Of a stretch of 64,000 nucleotides of DNA, positions 1-8,228 are shown in pieces. A program made the position numbers and the translations under genes. The notes under the pieces were generated by a model that was given only the letters and a program-made list of their open reading frames with translations, had not been told where the DNA came from and made no database searches. Source of the DNA: Bacillota bacterium (GTDB lineage Bacteria > Bacillota > Ch66 > Ch109); contig JABLWZ010000007.1 of assembly GCA_013178275.1 (NCBI GenBank), positions 1 to 64,000 of the forward strand, in the 5' to 3' direction. Position 1 is the first letter of the stretch. Each line of letters starts with the position of its first letter.

Positions 1-55
1 GGTTGATGTATAATCTGGCCGTAAAATGTTTGTTTTCATCGACTATATTTTACGG

Positions 56-94
56 CAAAAGACGGCTTCTGGCACTGCCAGTCACCGTCTTTTG
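56..94. terminator. Intrinsic terminator-like hairpin
   Basis: A perfect 10-bp stem (bases 56-65 pair with 85-94) encloses a loop that itself holds a small CTGGC/GCCAG stem. The plus-strand side continues into a T-rich run. On the minus strand it lies about 180 nt beyond the last gene of the polysaccharide operon, so it may end that operon or a gene entering from the left. I see no convincing gene in the rest of bases 1-273. Confidence 0.6.
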
Positions 95-273
95 TTCTTT
101 TCTTATGGCTGTTAGTGCGACAGCCCCTTTTTATTTCTGCGCTGATTGTGCCTGGTATGTCATGTCGAAATGAGGTATCAACCTGCTTAACCCTTTCGAG
201 GGGCATAACCGCGGCGCCTTTTCGAGTAGATGCCTGGAGCCTGCACGGTAAGCAGCCTGAAAGATGCGGATTT

Positions 274-1377
274 CTACATCTTTGACGCCAGTATCCCGCA
301 GATATCGGCGATTTCCTCCTGGGTAAGGTCGTTGTAAAAAGGCAGCGCCAGGGTCCGGCTGGATACATCCTCGGTCACCGGGAGCTCCCCTCCCCGGTAC
401 CCGAACAGCTCCCGGTAGAAGGGCTGGAGGTGTACTGCTGAAAAGTAGGGCCGGGAGTCTATCCCATGCCGTTCCAGGTGATTCATTACCTCCTGGCGGT
501 TTATCCCCTTCCCCAAGCATATCACGTATACGAACCAGCTCATCCGGACATGGGGCCTGACGATAGGGGGCCTGACCCATTCTATCCCCCGCAGACACTC
601 GGTATACCGCTCGGCCACCCATTCCCTCCTGGCCAGGATGGCTTCCAGCCGCCTCATCTGGGATAGACCGAGCGCCGCCGACATCTCATCCATACGGTAG
701 TTGTAGCCGAGCCGCTCGTGCTCCAGCCAGGCTCCCGCTCCTCCCCGCCCCTGGTTGCGCATGCTTCGGCAGAGGCATTCCAACCTATCATCATCGGTAA
801 CGATCATCCCACCCTCGCCGGTGGTCATCTGCTTGTTGGGGTAAAAAGCGAAGGCGGCCGCGTTCCCGAACCGCCCTAGTTTTTGGCATTTATACTCACC
901 CCCGAGGGCTTCGCAGGAATCGTCGATCACCAGCAGATCGTGTTTTTCAGCGATCCTCAGCACCTCATCCCATTCGACCGGCTGGCCGAAAACGTCCACC
1001 GCCATGATGGCCCTGGTCTTACCGGTAATCTTCCTTTCGAGGTCGTCCGGGTCCAGGTTGTAGGTCTCAGGATCGATATCGACAAAAACGGGTTTGACTC
1101 GCTCGTACAACAAAACGTTAGCGCTGGATATAAAGGTGAAAGACGGGACCAGCACCTCATCACCCTCACCGAGACCCAATGCCCGAACCAACAGGTGCAG
1201 GGCCGCGGTCCCGGAGCTTACGGCAACGGCATGCTTCACCCCTACGTAATCCGCCACAGCGTTTTCGAACTCCTCCATCTTGGGTCCCAGGGCCAGCCGT
1301 TTTGAACGCAGGACCTTCAGTACCTCTTCTATGTCCTCATCATTCACCTCGGCAGAAGCCATCGGAAATCTTATCAT
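274..1377 (-). CDS. DegT/DnrJ/EryC1/StrS family sugar aminotransferase (PglE-like role)
   Basis: This is a PLP-dependent aminotransferase expected to transfer an amino group from glutamate to a keto-sugar nucleotide in the cytoplasm. At 367 residues it has the normal family length. The Schiff-base lysine is K182 in FYPNKQMTTGEGG, the phosphate-binding loop is SSGTAALHLL (54-63), and VIDDSCEALG (150-159) carries the cofactor-contacting aspartate. It begins at ATG only 2 nt after the acetyltransferase gene and is the last gene of the operon. Its pairing with a PglD-like acetyltransferase, and with PglF- and PglC-like genes at the other end of the operon, suggests the C4-amination step of a bacillosamine-type sugar. 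The substrate is inferred; perosamine-type products are also possible. Confidence 0.9.
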   Translation of the reverse strand: MIRFPMASAEVNDEDIEEVLKVLRSKRLALGPKMEEFENAVADYVGVKHAVAVSSGTAALHLLVRALGLGEGDEVLVPSFTFISSANVLLYERVKPVFVDIDPETYNLDPDDLERKITGKTRAIMAVDVFGQPVEWDEVLRIAEKHDLLVIDDSCEALGGEYKCQKLGRFGNAAAFAFYPNKQMTTGEGGMIVTDDDRLECLCRSMRNQGRGGAGAWLEHERLGYNYRMDEMSAALGLSQMRRLEAILARREWVAERYTECLRGIEWVRPPIVRPHVRMSWFVYVICLGKGINRQEVMNHLERHGIDSRPYFSAVHLQPFYRELFGYRGGELPVTEDVSSRTLALPFYNDLTQEEIADICGILASKM

Positions 1378-1379
1378 AA

Positions 1380-2042
1380 TTATTCCTTTCTAATCTGTCG
1401 TGCCGGAACCCCGGCCACCCGGCTCAACCGGGGGACATCCCTGATGACCGCAGACCCCGCGCCTATGACCGACCATTCACCGATCATTGAACCGGGGATG
1501 ACCCGGCTCCCGATACCCAGGAAGGTCCCCTCCGCCGCTGTGATATTCCCCCCCAGGTGGACACCCGGGGCCAGGTGGCAGAAGTCCCCGATACGGCAGT
1601 CGTGATCGATCGTCGCCCCGGTATTAACTATCACGTGGTCGCCGATGACCGCTTCCGGCTGGATGCAGCTTCCCGCGAAGACCACGGTCCCCCGTCCGAG
1701 AACCACACTCCGGTGGACATAAGCCGAGGGATGAACCAGGGTAACCCATTCACAGCATCTGTCATAACTGTCAGCGATCCTTTTTCGAGCCTGATTATCG
1801 CCTATCGCTACTACCGCCTGGCTTAACCCTCTACCGCTTTTCAACAGTTCAAACCCTCCCCGGACCGGGACCCCCAGGACGCTCCCCCCCCATTTGCCAG
1901 GGTCCTCATCGAGGAAGGCGGCCACGCTGAAGCCGGCGTCCAGGGCGGTTGCCAGCACCACCTTGGCGTGTCCCCCGGCGCCGAGTATTACGATAGTACC
2001 TTTTTTCTCATTTTCCGAAGCAGCTGCAAGCAAAGATTCCAC
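1380..2042 (-). CDS. NeuD/PglD family sugar O/N-acetyltransferase
   Basis: This 220-residue acyltransferase has the two-part NeuD/PglD layout. An N-terminal Rossmann-like part starts with VILGAGGHAKVV (18-29), and a left-handed beta-helix of hexapeptide repeats runs from about residue 105 to the end. H147 in NTGATIDHD matches the catalytic base position of PglD enzymes. In that family acetyl-CoA is used to acetylate the C4 amine of a UDP-amino-sugar; NeuD members acetylate sialic acids instead. The start is GTG, chosen because AGGGAGAG lies just upstream. It sits between a glycosyltransferase and the DegT aminotransferase, the order expected for amination followed by acetylation. The exact acceptor is an inference from context. 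Confidence 0.85.
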   Translation of the reverse strand: MESLLAAASENEKKGTIVILGAGGHAKVVLATALDAGFSVAAFLDEDPGKWGGSVLGVPVRGGFELLKSGRGLSQAVVAIGDNQARKRIADSYDRCCEWVTLVHPSAYVHRSVVLGRGTVVFAGSCIQPEAVIGDHVIVNTGATIDHDCRIGDFCHLAPGVHLGGNITAAEGTFLGIGSRVIPGSMIGEWSVIGAGSAVIRDVPRLSRVAGVPARQIRKE

Positions 2043-2053
2043 TGGTACTCTCC

Positions 2054-3277
2054 CTAGTGTTTCTTATCAATCGATTCGCAAAGAACCTCTTCCAGTTTAT
2101 CCGCCAGGTGCTTGAAACTATAGTTCCCCTCGACGTACCGCCGGCCGCGCATCCCCATCTCCCAGCGTTCTTCGGCCGTCATCCCCGCGACCTCTTTAAT
2201 CGCTCTTGCCAGAGCCCCAGGATCCTCGGCGGGAACGCTGATCCCTCCGCCTGACTCCCTCACCGGGTCATTAACCGCTCCCGTTCCCAGTATGACCGGG
2301 CGTCCCGCAGCCAGGTAGTCAAATAGCTTATTGAGGCTCATACCCCAACGGTAGAGGCTGGATTTTTTCAAAACCGCAACGCATGCGTCGGCCTCCTGAA
2401 GTACCCCGGGTACCCTTTCCTTCGATACCGGGTCTTCGAATTCCACCGAAGAGAGGCCCAGTTTCTCGACTATTTTCCGCAGGCGAGGTTTCTCTGGCCC
2501 GTCACCCACGAACCTAAAACTTATTCTATCAGACCAGTTCTCGGATTCAAGTATCCGGGCAGCCTCGATGATGGTGTCCAGACTGTTCGCCAACCCATGC
2601 GCGCCGGTATAGATCAGCCGGAGCTTTTCTCCAGGGACCGGCGGGGCAGGCTCAGGGCCTAGTGCGAGGTCGATCCCGTTGGGAACCCAAACCACCCTTT
2701 CCCTCGGGATACCGAACCCGCTGATATAGTCCCCCGCCTTCGGCAGGAGGGTGATTATGCGGTCCGCACGGCGATACAGGTAGCCCTCGATCCAGGACAT
2801 GACCAGGATGAAGGGGTGACGCGGCGAAAACCCTCCCAGCTCCACGAAGGTCTGCGGCCACAGGTCGCGTACCTCCAGGATAAAAGGCACCCGGTAGAAA
2901 TGGGCGAGACGCTCAGCCGCCCAGGCCCCAAACAGGTGTGGGGACGACGCGATGATAACATCTGGTCGGTTCGCGGCCTCAAGACTCTTTAGAGCTAAAA
3001 CCTTTCTCGCAAAGGCCAGCATGTTCCAGACCCTCGCCCGGGTGTTCCCATGGTAGCCTGGGACCGGGACCCACGTGAAAGGCACGCTATCGATCTCCAC
3101 CGTGGTGTTTTCAGCCAGCCCGGGGTTTATCTCCCGCCGGGTATTATAGTTAAAATTCGAGGCTATAATCAGCACCTCATGCCCCCGCCCCCTTAACTCG
3201 CGGGCGAGGCTGTAATGCCGGGTTCCCCCCGGCTCCGAGGGGGGGAGGGCGTAAGGGTTGATTATCCATATCCGCAT
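2054..3277 (-). CDS. Glycosyltransferase family 4 (WbuB-like)
   Basis: This 407-residue cytoplasmic GT-B glycosyltransferase resembles the WbuB group, which adds amino sugars to lipid-linked intermediates. The N-terminal acceptor domain begins MRIWIINPYALPPSEPGGT, and the early RHYSLARELRGRGHEV segment is typical of GT4 proteins. The nucleotide-sugar half contains LIYTGAHGLANSLDTIIEA, FRFVGDGPEK and SLNKLFDYLAAGRPVI, the last being the usual donor-binding helix. It starts at ATG 3 nt after the epimerase stop, so it is tightly coupled within the operon. The WecB-type gene just upstream would supply a ManNAc-type donor, which makes such a sugar a reasonable guess for its substrate, but donor and acceptor cannot be read from sequence. 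Confidence 0.85.
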   Translation of the reverse strand: MRIWIINPYALPPSEPGGTRHYSLARELRGRGHEVLIIASNFNYNTRREINPGLAENTTVEIDSVPFTWVPVPGYHGNTRARVWNMLAFARKVLALKSLEAANRPDVIIASSPHLFGAWAAERLAHFYRVPFILEVRDLWPQTFVELGGFSPRHPFILVMSWIEGYLYRRADRIITLLPKAGDYISGFGIPRERVVWVPNGIDLALGPEPAPPVPGEKLRLIYTGAHGLANSLDTIIEAARILESENWSDRISFRFVGDGPEKPRLRKIVEKLGLSSVEFEDPVSKERVPGVLQEADACVAVLKKSSLYRWGMSLNKLFDYLAAGRPVILGTGAVNDPVRESGGGISVPAEDPGALARAIKEVAGMTAEERWEMGMRGRRYVEGNYSFKHLADKLEEVLCESIDKKH

Positions 3278-3280
3278 CGT

Positions 3281-4366
3281 TTAATTACCCAGGACATTTA
3301 ATATTTTATCGGCAGCGTTCCCGTCTCCATACAGCAGAGGGACCTCAGAACTCCCCTCTGCGGCGGTTAAAACGCCTTTATTAACCTGTTCCGCGGACCG
3401 GGGCGGCACGATTCGGTTCCAGCCGTGTACGACCAGTTCCACCCACTCGGTCTCATCCCTTAAGGTCACGCAGGGTACCCGATAAAAGAACGCCTCTTTC
3501 TGAACCCCGCCGGAATCGGTGGCTATAACCCGGGAGTTCTTCTCCAGCATCACCATATCGAGGTAGCCCACCGGCTCGATGATTCTTATCCGTTCTTCCA
3601 GTTCCCTCAGTACCCCGGCCCTGGCCAGGATATTCCTGGTCCGGGGATGGAGCGGAAGCACTACCGGCAGTTCCCTTGCGGTCATCATCAATCCCCGGCA
3701 TATGGCCGTCAGTCGGGCCTCGTCATCGGTATTCTCAGCCCGGTGAACCGTGGCCAAAACGTACCCCCGGGGGTTCAGCTCCAGTCTTTTTAAGACCCCG
3801 CTTTCCTTATCCGCCTTGGCCCCGTAAAAAAGCGCGGCGTCGTACATCACATCTCCCACCAGGTATACCTGGTCATCCCTGATACCTTCCTTTTTCAGGT
3901 TCTGTACCGCCGTTTCGGTAGGGGCGAACAGCACCTGGGAAAGATTATCGGCGACTACTCGGTTCAGTTCCTCCGGCATCAATCGGTTGAAAGACCGCAG
4001 CCCAGCCTCGACGTGCGCCACCGGGATATGCAGCTTGGCCGCCGCCAGGGCGCCCGCTAGCGTCGAGTTGGTGTCCCCGTAAACCAGCACCCACTCGGGT
4101 TTTATCTCCAGCAGTACCTTCTCTATCGCTTCCAGCATCCGGCCGGTCTGATACCCGTGCAGCCCCGAGCCGATCGCCAGATGGTAGTCGGGTACCGGGA
4201 TCTCCAGCTCCTCGAAGAAGACATCAGACATGTTCTCATCATAGTGCTGGCCGGTGTGAACTATGACCTCCCTAATTTCAGGCCTTTTAGACATCGCCCG
4301 GGAAACCACGGCCGATTTGATAAACTGAGGCCTGGCCCCTATAACCGTAACCACATTAATCATCAC
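3281..4366 (-). CDS. wecB: Non-hydrolysing UDP-N-acetylglucosamine 2-epimerase (WecB/WbpI type)
   Basis: This cytoplasmic enzyme interconverts UDP-GlcNAc and UDP-ManNAc, or the equivalent diacetamido uronic acid pair in WbpI-type members. Its 361 residues fit the family. Family motifs are all present: IGARPQFIKSA at the N-terminus, HTGQHYDENMSD, VYGDTNSTLAGALAAAK, VAHVEAGLRSFNRLMPEELN, TVHRAEN and ATDSGGVQKEAFF, covering the catalytic Asp, Glu and His residues. The start is GTG at 4366 or the ATG immediately after it, overlapping the stop of the preceding amidotransferase gene. The operon also carries wbpA, wbpB, wbpE and wbpD, so it could act as the WbpI step giving a mannuronic-type product. 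It could equally supply UDP-ManNAc for the TagA enzyme encoded further right. Both roles remain open. Confidence 0.92.
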   Translation of the reverse strand: MMINVVTVIGARPQFIKSAVVSRAMSKRPEIREVIVHTGQHYDENMSDVFFEELEIPVPDYHLAIGSGLHGYQTGRMLEAIEKVLLEIKPEWVLVYGDTNSTLAGALAAAKLHIPVAHVEAGLRSFNRLMPEELNRVVADNLSQVLFAPTETAVQNLKKEGIRDDQVYLVGDVMYDAALFYGAKADKESGVLKRLELNPRGYVLATVHRAENTDDEARLTAICRGLMMTARELPVVLPLHPRTRNILARAGVLRELEERIRIIEPVGYLDMVMLEKNSRVIATDSGGVQKEAFFYRVPCVTLRDETEWVELVVHGWNRIVPPRSAEQVNKGVLTAAEGSSEVPLLYGDGNAADKILNVLGN

Positions 4367-6198
4367 AAGTTATCCCCCAGCCAAAAAAGTGTGGTCGCCT
4401 CCGCGAAAGCCAGCGGCCGGTGTATGAGCTGGTGATCCGAAAACATCTCATCGATCCCCTTTGCCCCGACAAACTCCTCGATTACCCTCGTTCTGGACCG
4501 CAGTGACTGGCGGATCGACTCCCCCAGTCCGGTCTCGATCCATCTACTTAATTTTACATCAAAACCCCGCTTGTACCGGGCCAGCCGAATCTCCTCGGGT
4601 ATTTTTCCTTTAACAGCCTCCCGAACTATCCACTTGCCGAATCCCCGGTTTAGTTTGGCCGTGACCGGCAGCGCCAATCCGAACTCAACCAGGCGGTAAT
4701 CCAAAAAAGGCAGGCGGCTCTCGACGCTGTTGCCCATAGAGTTGCGGTCCTCGTAGCGCAAAAGGGTCGGCAGGCTCACCTGCATCACATCCCGTTCCTG
4801 CCGCCCCCAGAGGGGCTGTCGCGGATCGGTGCCGAGGGACAGCCCCTCGACCCGGGGCAGTTTCAGCAGGGTTTCCGTCCCGTGACTTCCGGTGTAACGC
4901 CGGCGGGCCCGCCAATAAACAGAAGCCTGTCCCATCTCCGCGAACAGCATCGGTACCAGGCTGACGGCCAGGGTAGCCGCTTTGCCGTACCTCCCGACGC
5001 CGGCCAGCTGGCGAAGATAGAACGCGAAGTATTTCCGGTAACCCATGAGCACCTCGTCGCCTCCCTGCCCCCCGAGCAGGACCTTCACCCCGGCCGCCCG
5101 AGCGGTCTTGTATACCAGGTACTGGGCAACCACGCTCCCGGAAGGAAATGGCGCCCCCTGGGCTTCGAGAGTGTCGAAAAAGGCCTGGATTATCTCCCCT
5201 ACTTCCGGGTCGATATACTCTACCCGGATATTCGTATACTCACTGAGCTTTTTTACCATTGGACCTTCGGTGTCGTAATCATCAGGATGACCGAAGGTAA
5301 ACCCAGTAACATCTCCTCGCTCAACGGAAGCCGATAACGCCGCTACCATAGAAGAATCCAGCCCGCCGCTCAAGGATATCCCGACCGGCACATCCGACCG
5401 GAAACGGATATCCACAGCGCTGTCCAAAAGCTCATTCACCGAATCTACTAAATCGGGAACACTTTTCCCAGCCAAAGTATCGGCCAAGGCTGCGACCCTC
5501 TCGTGAAGGTTGTAGTACTCGTACAGGTCAGCGGTAAATTTACCCTGGTTTACCTCGACCTTCAAGAAGTGCCCGGGCTTCAGCGACTTCAGGCCTTCAT
5601 ACGGAGAGGTATCGCCGTTATCATAGTAATAATACTGCAGCCCGCAGGCCAGATACTCCAGGTTGGGCTTGAGTCCCAGGTATCGAGCGATCACCTTCCC
5701 GGTCGAGGCGAACAGGAAGGTTCTTTCACTGAAATGATAGTACAGGGGTTTCACCCCGAAACGGTCTCTGAATAGATAGATACAGTTATCAGCGGCATCG
5801 AAAAGCGCGAAGGCGAAAGGCCCGTTAAACCGTTCGACCGCCTTCACCCCCCACTCCTTGAAGGCCTCCAATATCACCTCGGAGTCACTCCGGGTAATGA
5901 ATTCATGACCGAGCGCTTCCAACTCCTGCCGCAGTTCGATGTAGTTGTAAACCTCTCCGTTGTATACCAGGCAGTACCGGTGCCGGCTGTCCCACATCGG
6001 CTGGTTGGCCTGGGGCGTGAGGTCGATGACACTGAGGCGGTTGTGCCCGAGTACCAGGCATGCACTATCCACGCTTATCGACTCGATCGCCTGGTTGTCT
6101 GGACCGCGCCGGTGCTGACTGTCTACTATCCCCCGCACCACGCTGTATGCTTTTTCAACCTGACCGTCAACAGAGAGCATTCCGGCAATGCCGCACAT
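4363..6198 (-). CDS. asnB: Asparagine synthase-type glutamine amidotransferase, copy 1
   Basis: This 611-residue protein has an N-terminal class II glutaminase domain and a C-terminal ATP-pyrophosphatase synthetase domain. The start is placed at the ATG that puts Cys2 (MCGIAGML) at the mature N-terminus, because that cysteine is the glutaminase nucleophile; an AAGGAT ribosome site lies 7 nt upstream. Other signatures are NGEVYNY (80-86), the PPi loop SGGLDSS (277-283) and LLGGQGGDE. In polysaccharide loci, enzymes of this family are known or proposed to amidate uronic acids rather than make asparagine. The wbpA-type dehydrogenase in the same operon would provide such an acid. The amidation role is inferred from context. 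Confidence 0.9.
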   Translation of the reverse strand: MCGIAGMLSVDGQVEKAYSVVRGIVDSQHRRGPDNQAIESISVDSACLVLGHNRLSVIDLTPQANQPMWDSRHRYCLVYNGEVYNYIELRQELEALGHEFITRSDSEVILEAFKEWGVKAVERFNGPFAFALFDAADNCIYLFRDRFGVKPLYYHFSERTFLFASTGKVIARYLGLKPNLEYLACGLQYYYYDNGDTSPYEGLKSLKPGHFLKVEVNQGKFTADLYEYYNLHERVAALADTLAGKSVPDLVDSVNELLDSAVDIRFRSDVPVGISLSGGLDSSMVAALSASVERGDVTGFTFGHPDDYDTEGPMVKKLSEYTNIRVEYIDPEVGEIIQAFFDTLEAQGAPFPSGSVVAQYLVYKTARAAGVKVLLGGQGGDEVLMGYRKYFAFYLRQLAGVGRYGKAATLAVSLVPMLFAEMGQASVYWRARRRYTGSHGTETLLKLPRVEGLSLGTDPRQPLWGRQERDVMQVSLPTLLRYEDRNSMGNSVESRLPFLDYRLVEFGLALPVTAKLNRGFGKWIVREAVKGKIPEEIRLARYKRGFDVKLSRWIETGLGESIRQSLRSRTRVIEEFVGAKGIDEMFSDHQLIHRPLAFAEATTLFWLGDNL

Positions 6199-6346
6199 AG
6201 CACGATCCTTGTCGAAAGGTTTTAATATAAGTAACATATGTTAAAACACCAATCGGCTTTGGCGTTGTCCGCTCTGAATCCCGGGTCTCCCCGGAGGTTG
6301 ATTCAATGCGCCTTTTAAGCTGACGTATCGGTTCAAAGCCCAATTA

Positions 6347-8224
6347 TCACTTAAAGAAACTGGAAAACCAAAGCTCCAAGCACAGGGCCCCCCAGATCAA
6401 GCGGCCAAAATCCTTCTCGTTGACGATCGCTTTTTCCAGAGCTTCCGGGTTAAAGATACCCCTGCTTTTAGCTTGGCTACTCAGCAGGGTATCGCAAGCG
6501 AAGTCACGGAGTGAACCCTTGAACCAAAGGTGAAGTGGGACCGGGAAACCCATCTTGTCCTTACGTTCCATAACCTTCTCGGGAACGATGTTTTTGACCG
6601 CCTTGCGGAACAGGTATTTCGGCTGTCCACCCTTAAATTTGATAACCGGGGGAATAGAAGCAATCAACTCCACGATGCGGTGGTCGAGCAGAGGAACCCT
6701 CGATTCCAGGCCCCAAGCCATGCTGGTCCGGTCCTCCACGTGCAGCAGGGCTGGCAGATGGACCTTTATATCGAAGTAAAGCATCCGGTTAAGGAACGAA
6801 CCCGCGTTTGAACCACTGAAAATATTCTCAAACTCCTTAAAAACCTTTACCCCATCGCAAAAGATATCGGGATTGTAAATATCTTTAACCCCTCCCGACC
6901 GGTCCATCAGCCTGAAGTATCTTTTTTCCTGTGATTCAAAAAGACCGTCTGACCAGAAATACCTCAGCATGGGGACATACTGCTGGAGCATGGGCAGACT
7001 GGGTATGATCGACGAGAGGGTGGCGGCGTACTGGGCCCGGCCTTCGGTTTCCTCGATAGCCCCTTTCAGGCACTCTTCCAGGTATCCGATCAGATATCGG
7101 GCGTACCCCGCGAAGATCTCGTCACCACCCTGCCCCCCCAAAACCACCTTCACGTGTTCCGACGCCAACCTGGAAACCATGTACTGCGGGAATACCCCTG
7201 GTCCAGCCGAAGGCTCGTCCATAAAGTAGATGATCCGGGGCAGCAGATCCACAAAATCCTGTGATCCGGGATTTACCTGCAGGTATTCAGTCCCTGCCTT
7301 TTCCGAAACCAGTCTGGCGTAGTGACTTTCGTCAAACTCAGGACCTTCGTCAAACGCACCCGTAAAGGTCTTTAACGACTCGCCGGTAGAGTTCAGCATC
7401 GAAGCGAGGCAGACCATGGTACTCGAATCCAGCCCTCCAGAAAGATGGGCACCCAAGGCCACGTCCGATCTCAATCTTATCTTAACCGAATCCTCGAGCA
7501 GCACCCGCAGCCGATCGATAAAATACTCTTCCGTATGGTCAAAGTCCATGTTAAAATTCAGATCCCAGTACTGCTGGTTTTTGATTATCTCCCCGTTTTT
7601 ACCCAACAGGAGGTAGTATCCCGGCAGCAGCTTCTTGACCCCTTTAAACAGAGTCTTATCAGCCAGGACCGTCTGGAATACCAGATACTCCTGTAGGGAG
7701 TCCCGGTCCTCTACCGCCTCTATCCGGCCAGCGGCCAGCAAGGCCTTTATTTCCGACGCGAATAAAAAGCCGGCATCGTCCTGCCAGTAATAAAAAGGCT
7801 TAACCCCTAACCGGTCCCGTGCACAGAAAAGCGTCTGCTTTTTTTCATCCCATACGGCAAAGGAGAACATCCCGATAAAGTACTTCAGGCAGTCCTCGCC
7901 GTACTCCTCATAGGCGTGAACGATGACCTCCGTGTCGGTGTAAGAGCGAAAACGGTGGCCTCTTCTGCGGAGGGTCTGGGTAAGTTCAAGGTAGTTGTAG
8001 ATGCACCCGTTGAATACCACCCAAACCGTCCCGTCCTCATTGGAGATCGGCTGCTGGCCGCCCTCCGGGTCGATGATCGCCAGTCTCCGGTGCCCCATCC
8101 ACACCGCTCCGTCGGGGGATACATACTCCCCTTCACCATCCGGGCCGCGATGAGCTAAAATATCCAGCATGTTCTTTCTTTCTACCGTATTGGAATATCC
8201 TACGATACCGGCGATACCGCACAT
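6347..8224 (-). CDS. asnB: Asparagine synthase-type glutamine amidotransferase, copy 2 (altered Gln pocket)
   Basis: This second, clearly diverged 625-residue member has Cys2 at the start (MCGIAGIVGY), HLSGGLDSSTMV for the PPi loop, and VVLGGQGGDEIFAGYARY. One pocket residue is unusual. The conserved NGEIYN motif reads NGCIYN (72-77), so the glutamate that contacts the substrate glutamine is Cys74; the DNA codon is TGC and the frame is clean. The ATG start is preceded by GAGAGGGG and lies 4 nt from the upstream glycosyltransferase stop. A 148-nt gap to the first copy holds a short CCGGG/CCCGG hairpin without a T run. A uronic acid amidation role is likely for one or both copies but not proven. 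Confidence 0.88.
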   Translation of the reverse strand: MCGIAGIVGYSNTVERKNMLDILAHRGPDGEGEYVSPDGAVWMGHRRLAIIDPEGGQQPISNEDGTVWVVFNGCIYNYLELTQTLRRRGHRFRSYTDTEVIVHAYEEYGEDCLKYFIGMFSFAVWDEKKQTLFCARDRLGVKPFYYWQDDAGFLFASEIKALLAAGRIEAVEDRDSLQEYLVFQTVLADKTLFKGVKKLLPGYYLLLGKNGEIIKNQQYWDLNFNMDFDHTEEYFIDRLRVLLEDSVKIRLRSDVALGAHLSGGLDSSTMVCLASMLNSTGESLKTFTGAFDEGPEFDESHYARLVSEKAGTEYLQVNPGSQDFVDLLPRIIYFMDEPSAGPGVFPQYMVSRLASEHVKVVLGGQGGDEIFAGYARYLIGYLEECLKGAIEETEGRAQYAATLSSIIPSLPMLQQYVPMLRYFWSDGLFESQEKRYFRLMDRSGGVKDIYNPDIFCDGVKVFKEFENIFSGSNAGSFLNRMLYFDIKVHLPALLHVEDRTSMAWGLESRVPLLDHRIVELIASIPPVIKFKGGQPKYLFRKAVKNIVPEKVMERKDKMGFPVPLHLWFKGSLRDFACDTLLSSQAKSRGIFNPEALEKAIVNEKDFGRLIWGALCLELWFSSFFK

Positions 8225-8228
8225 CAGG

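Noticed and set aside
36..622. Short minus-strand open frames near the left edge
   Set aside because: They overlap the aminotransferase gene or its trailer in other frames, and no family, start signal or complete domain supports them.
6280..6294. Terminator between the two amidotransferase genes
   Set aside because: The CCGGG/CCCGG stem is short and has no T run on either strand, and the genes appear to be in one operon.
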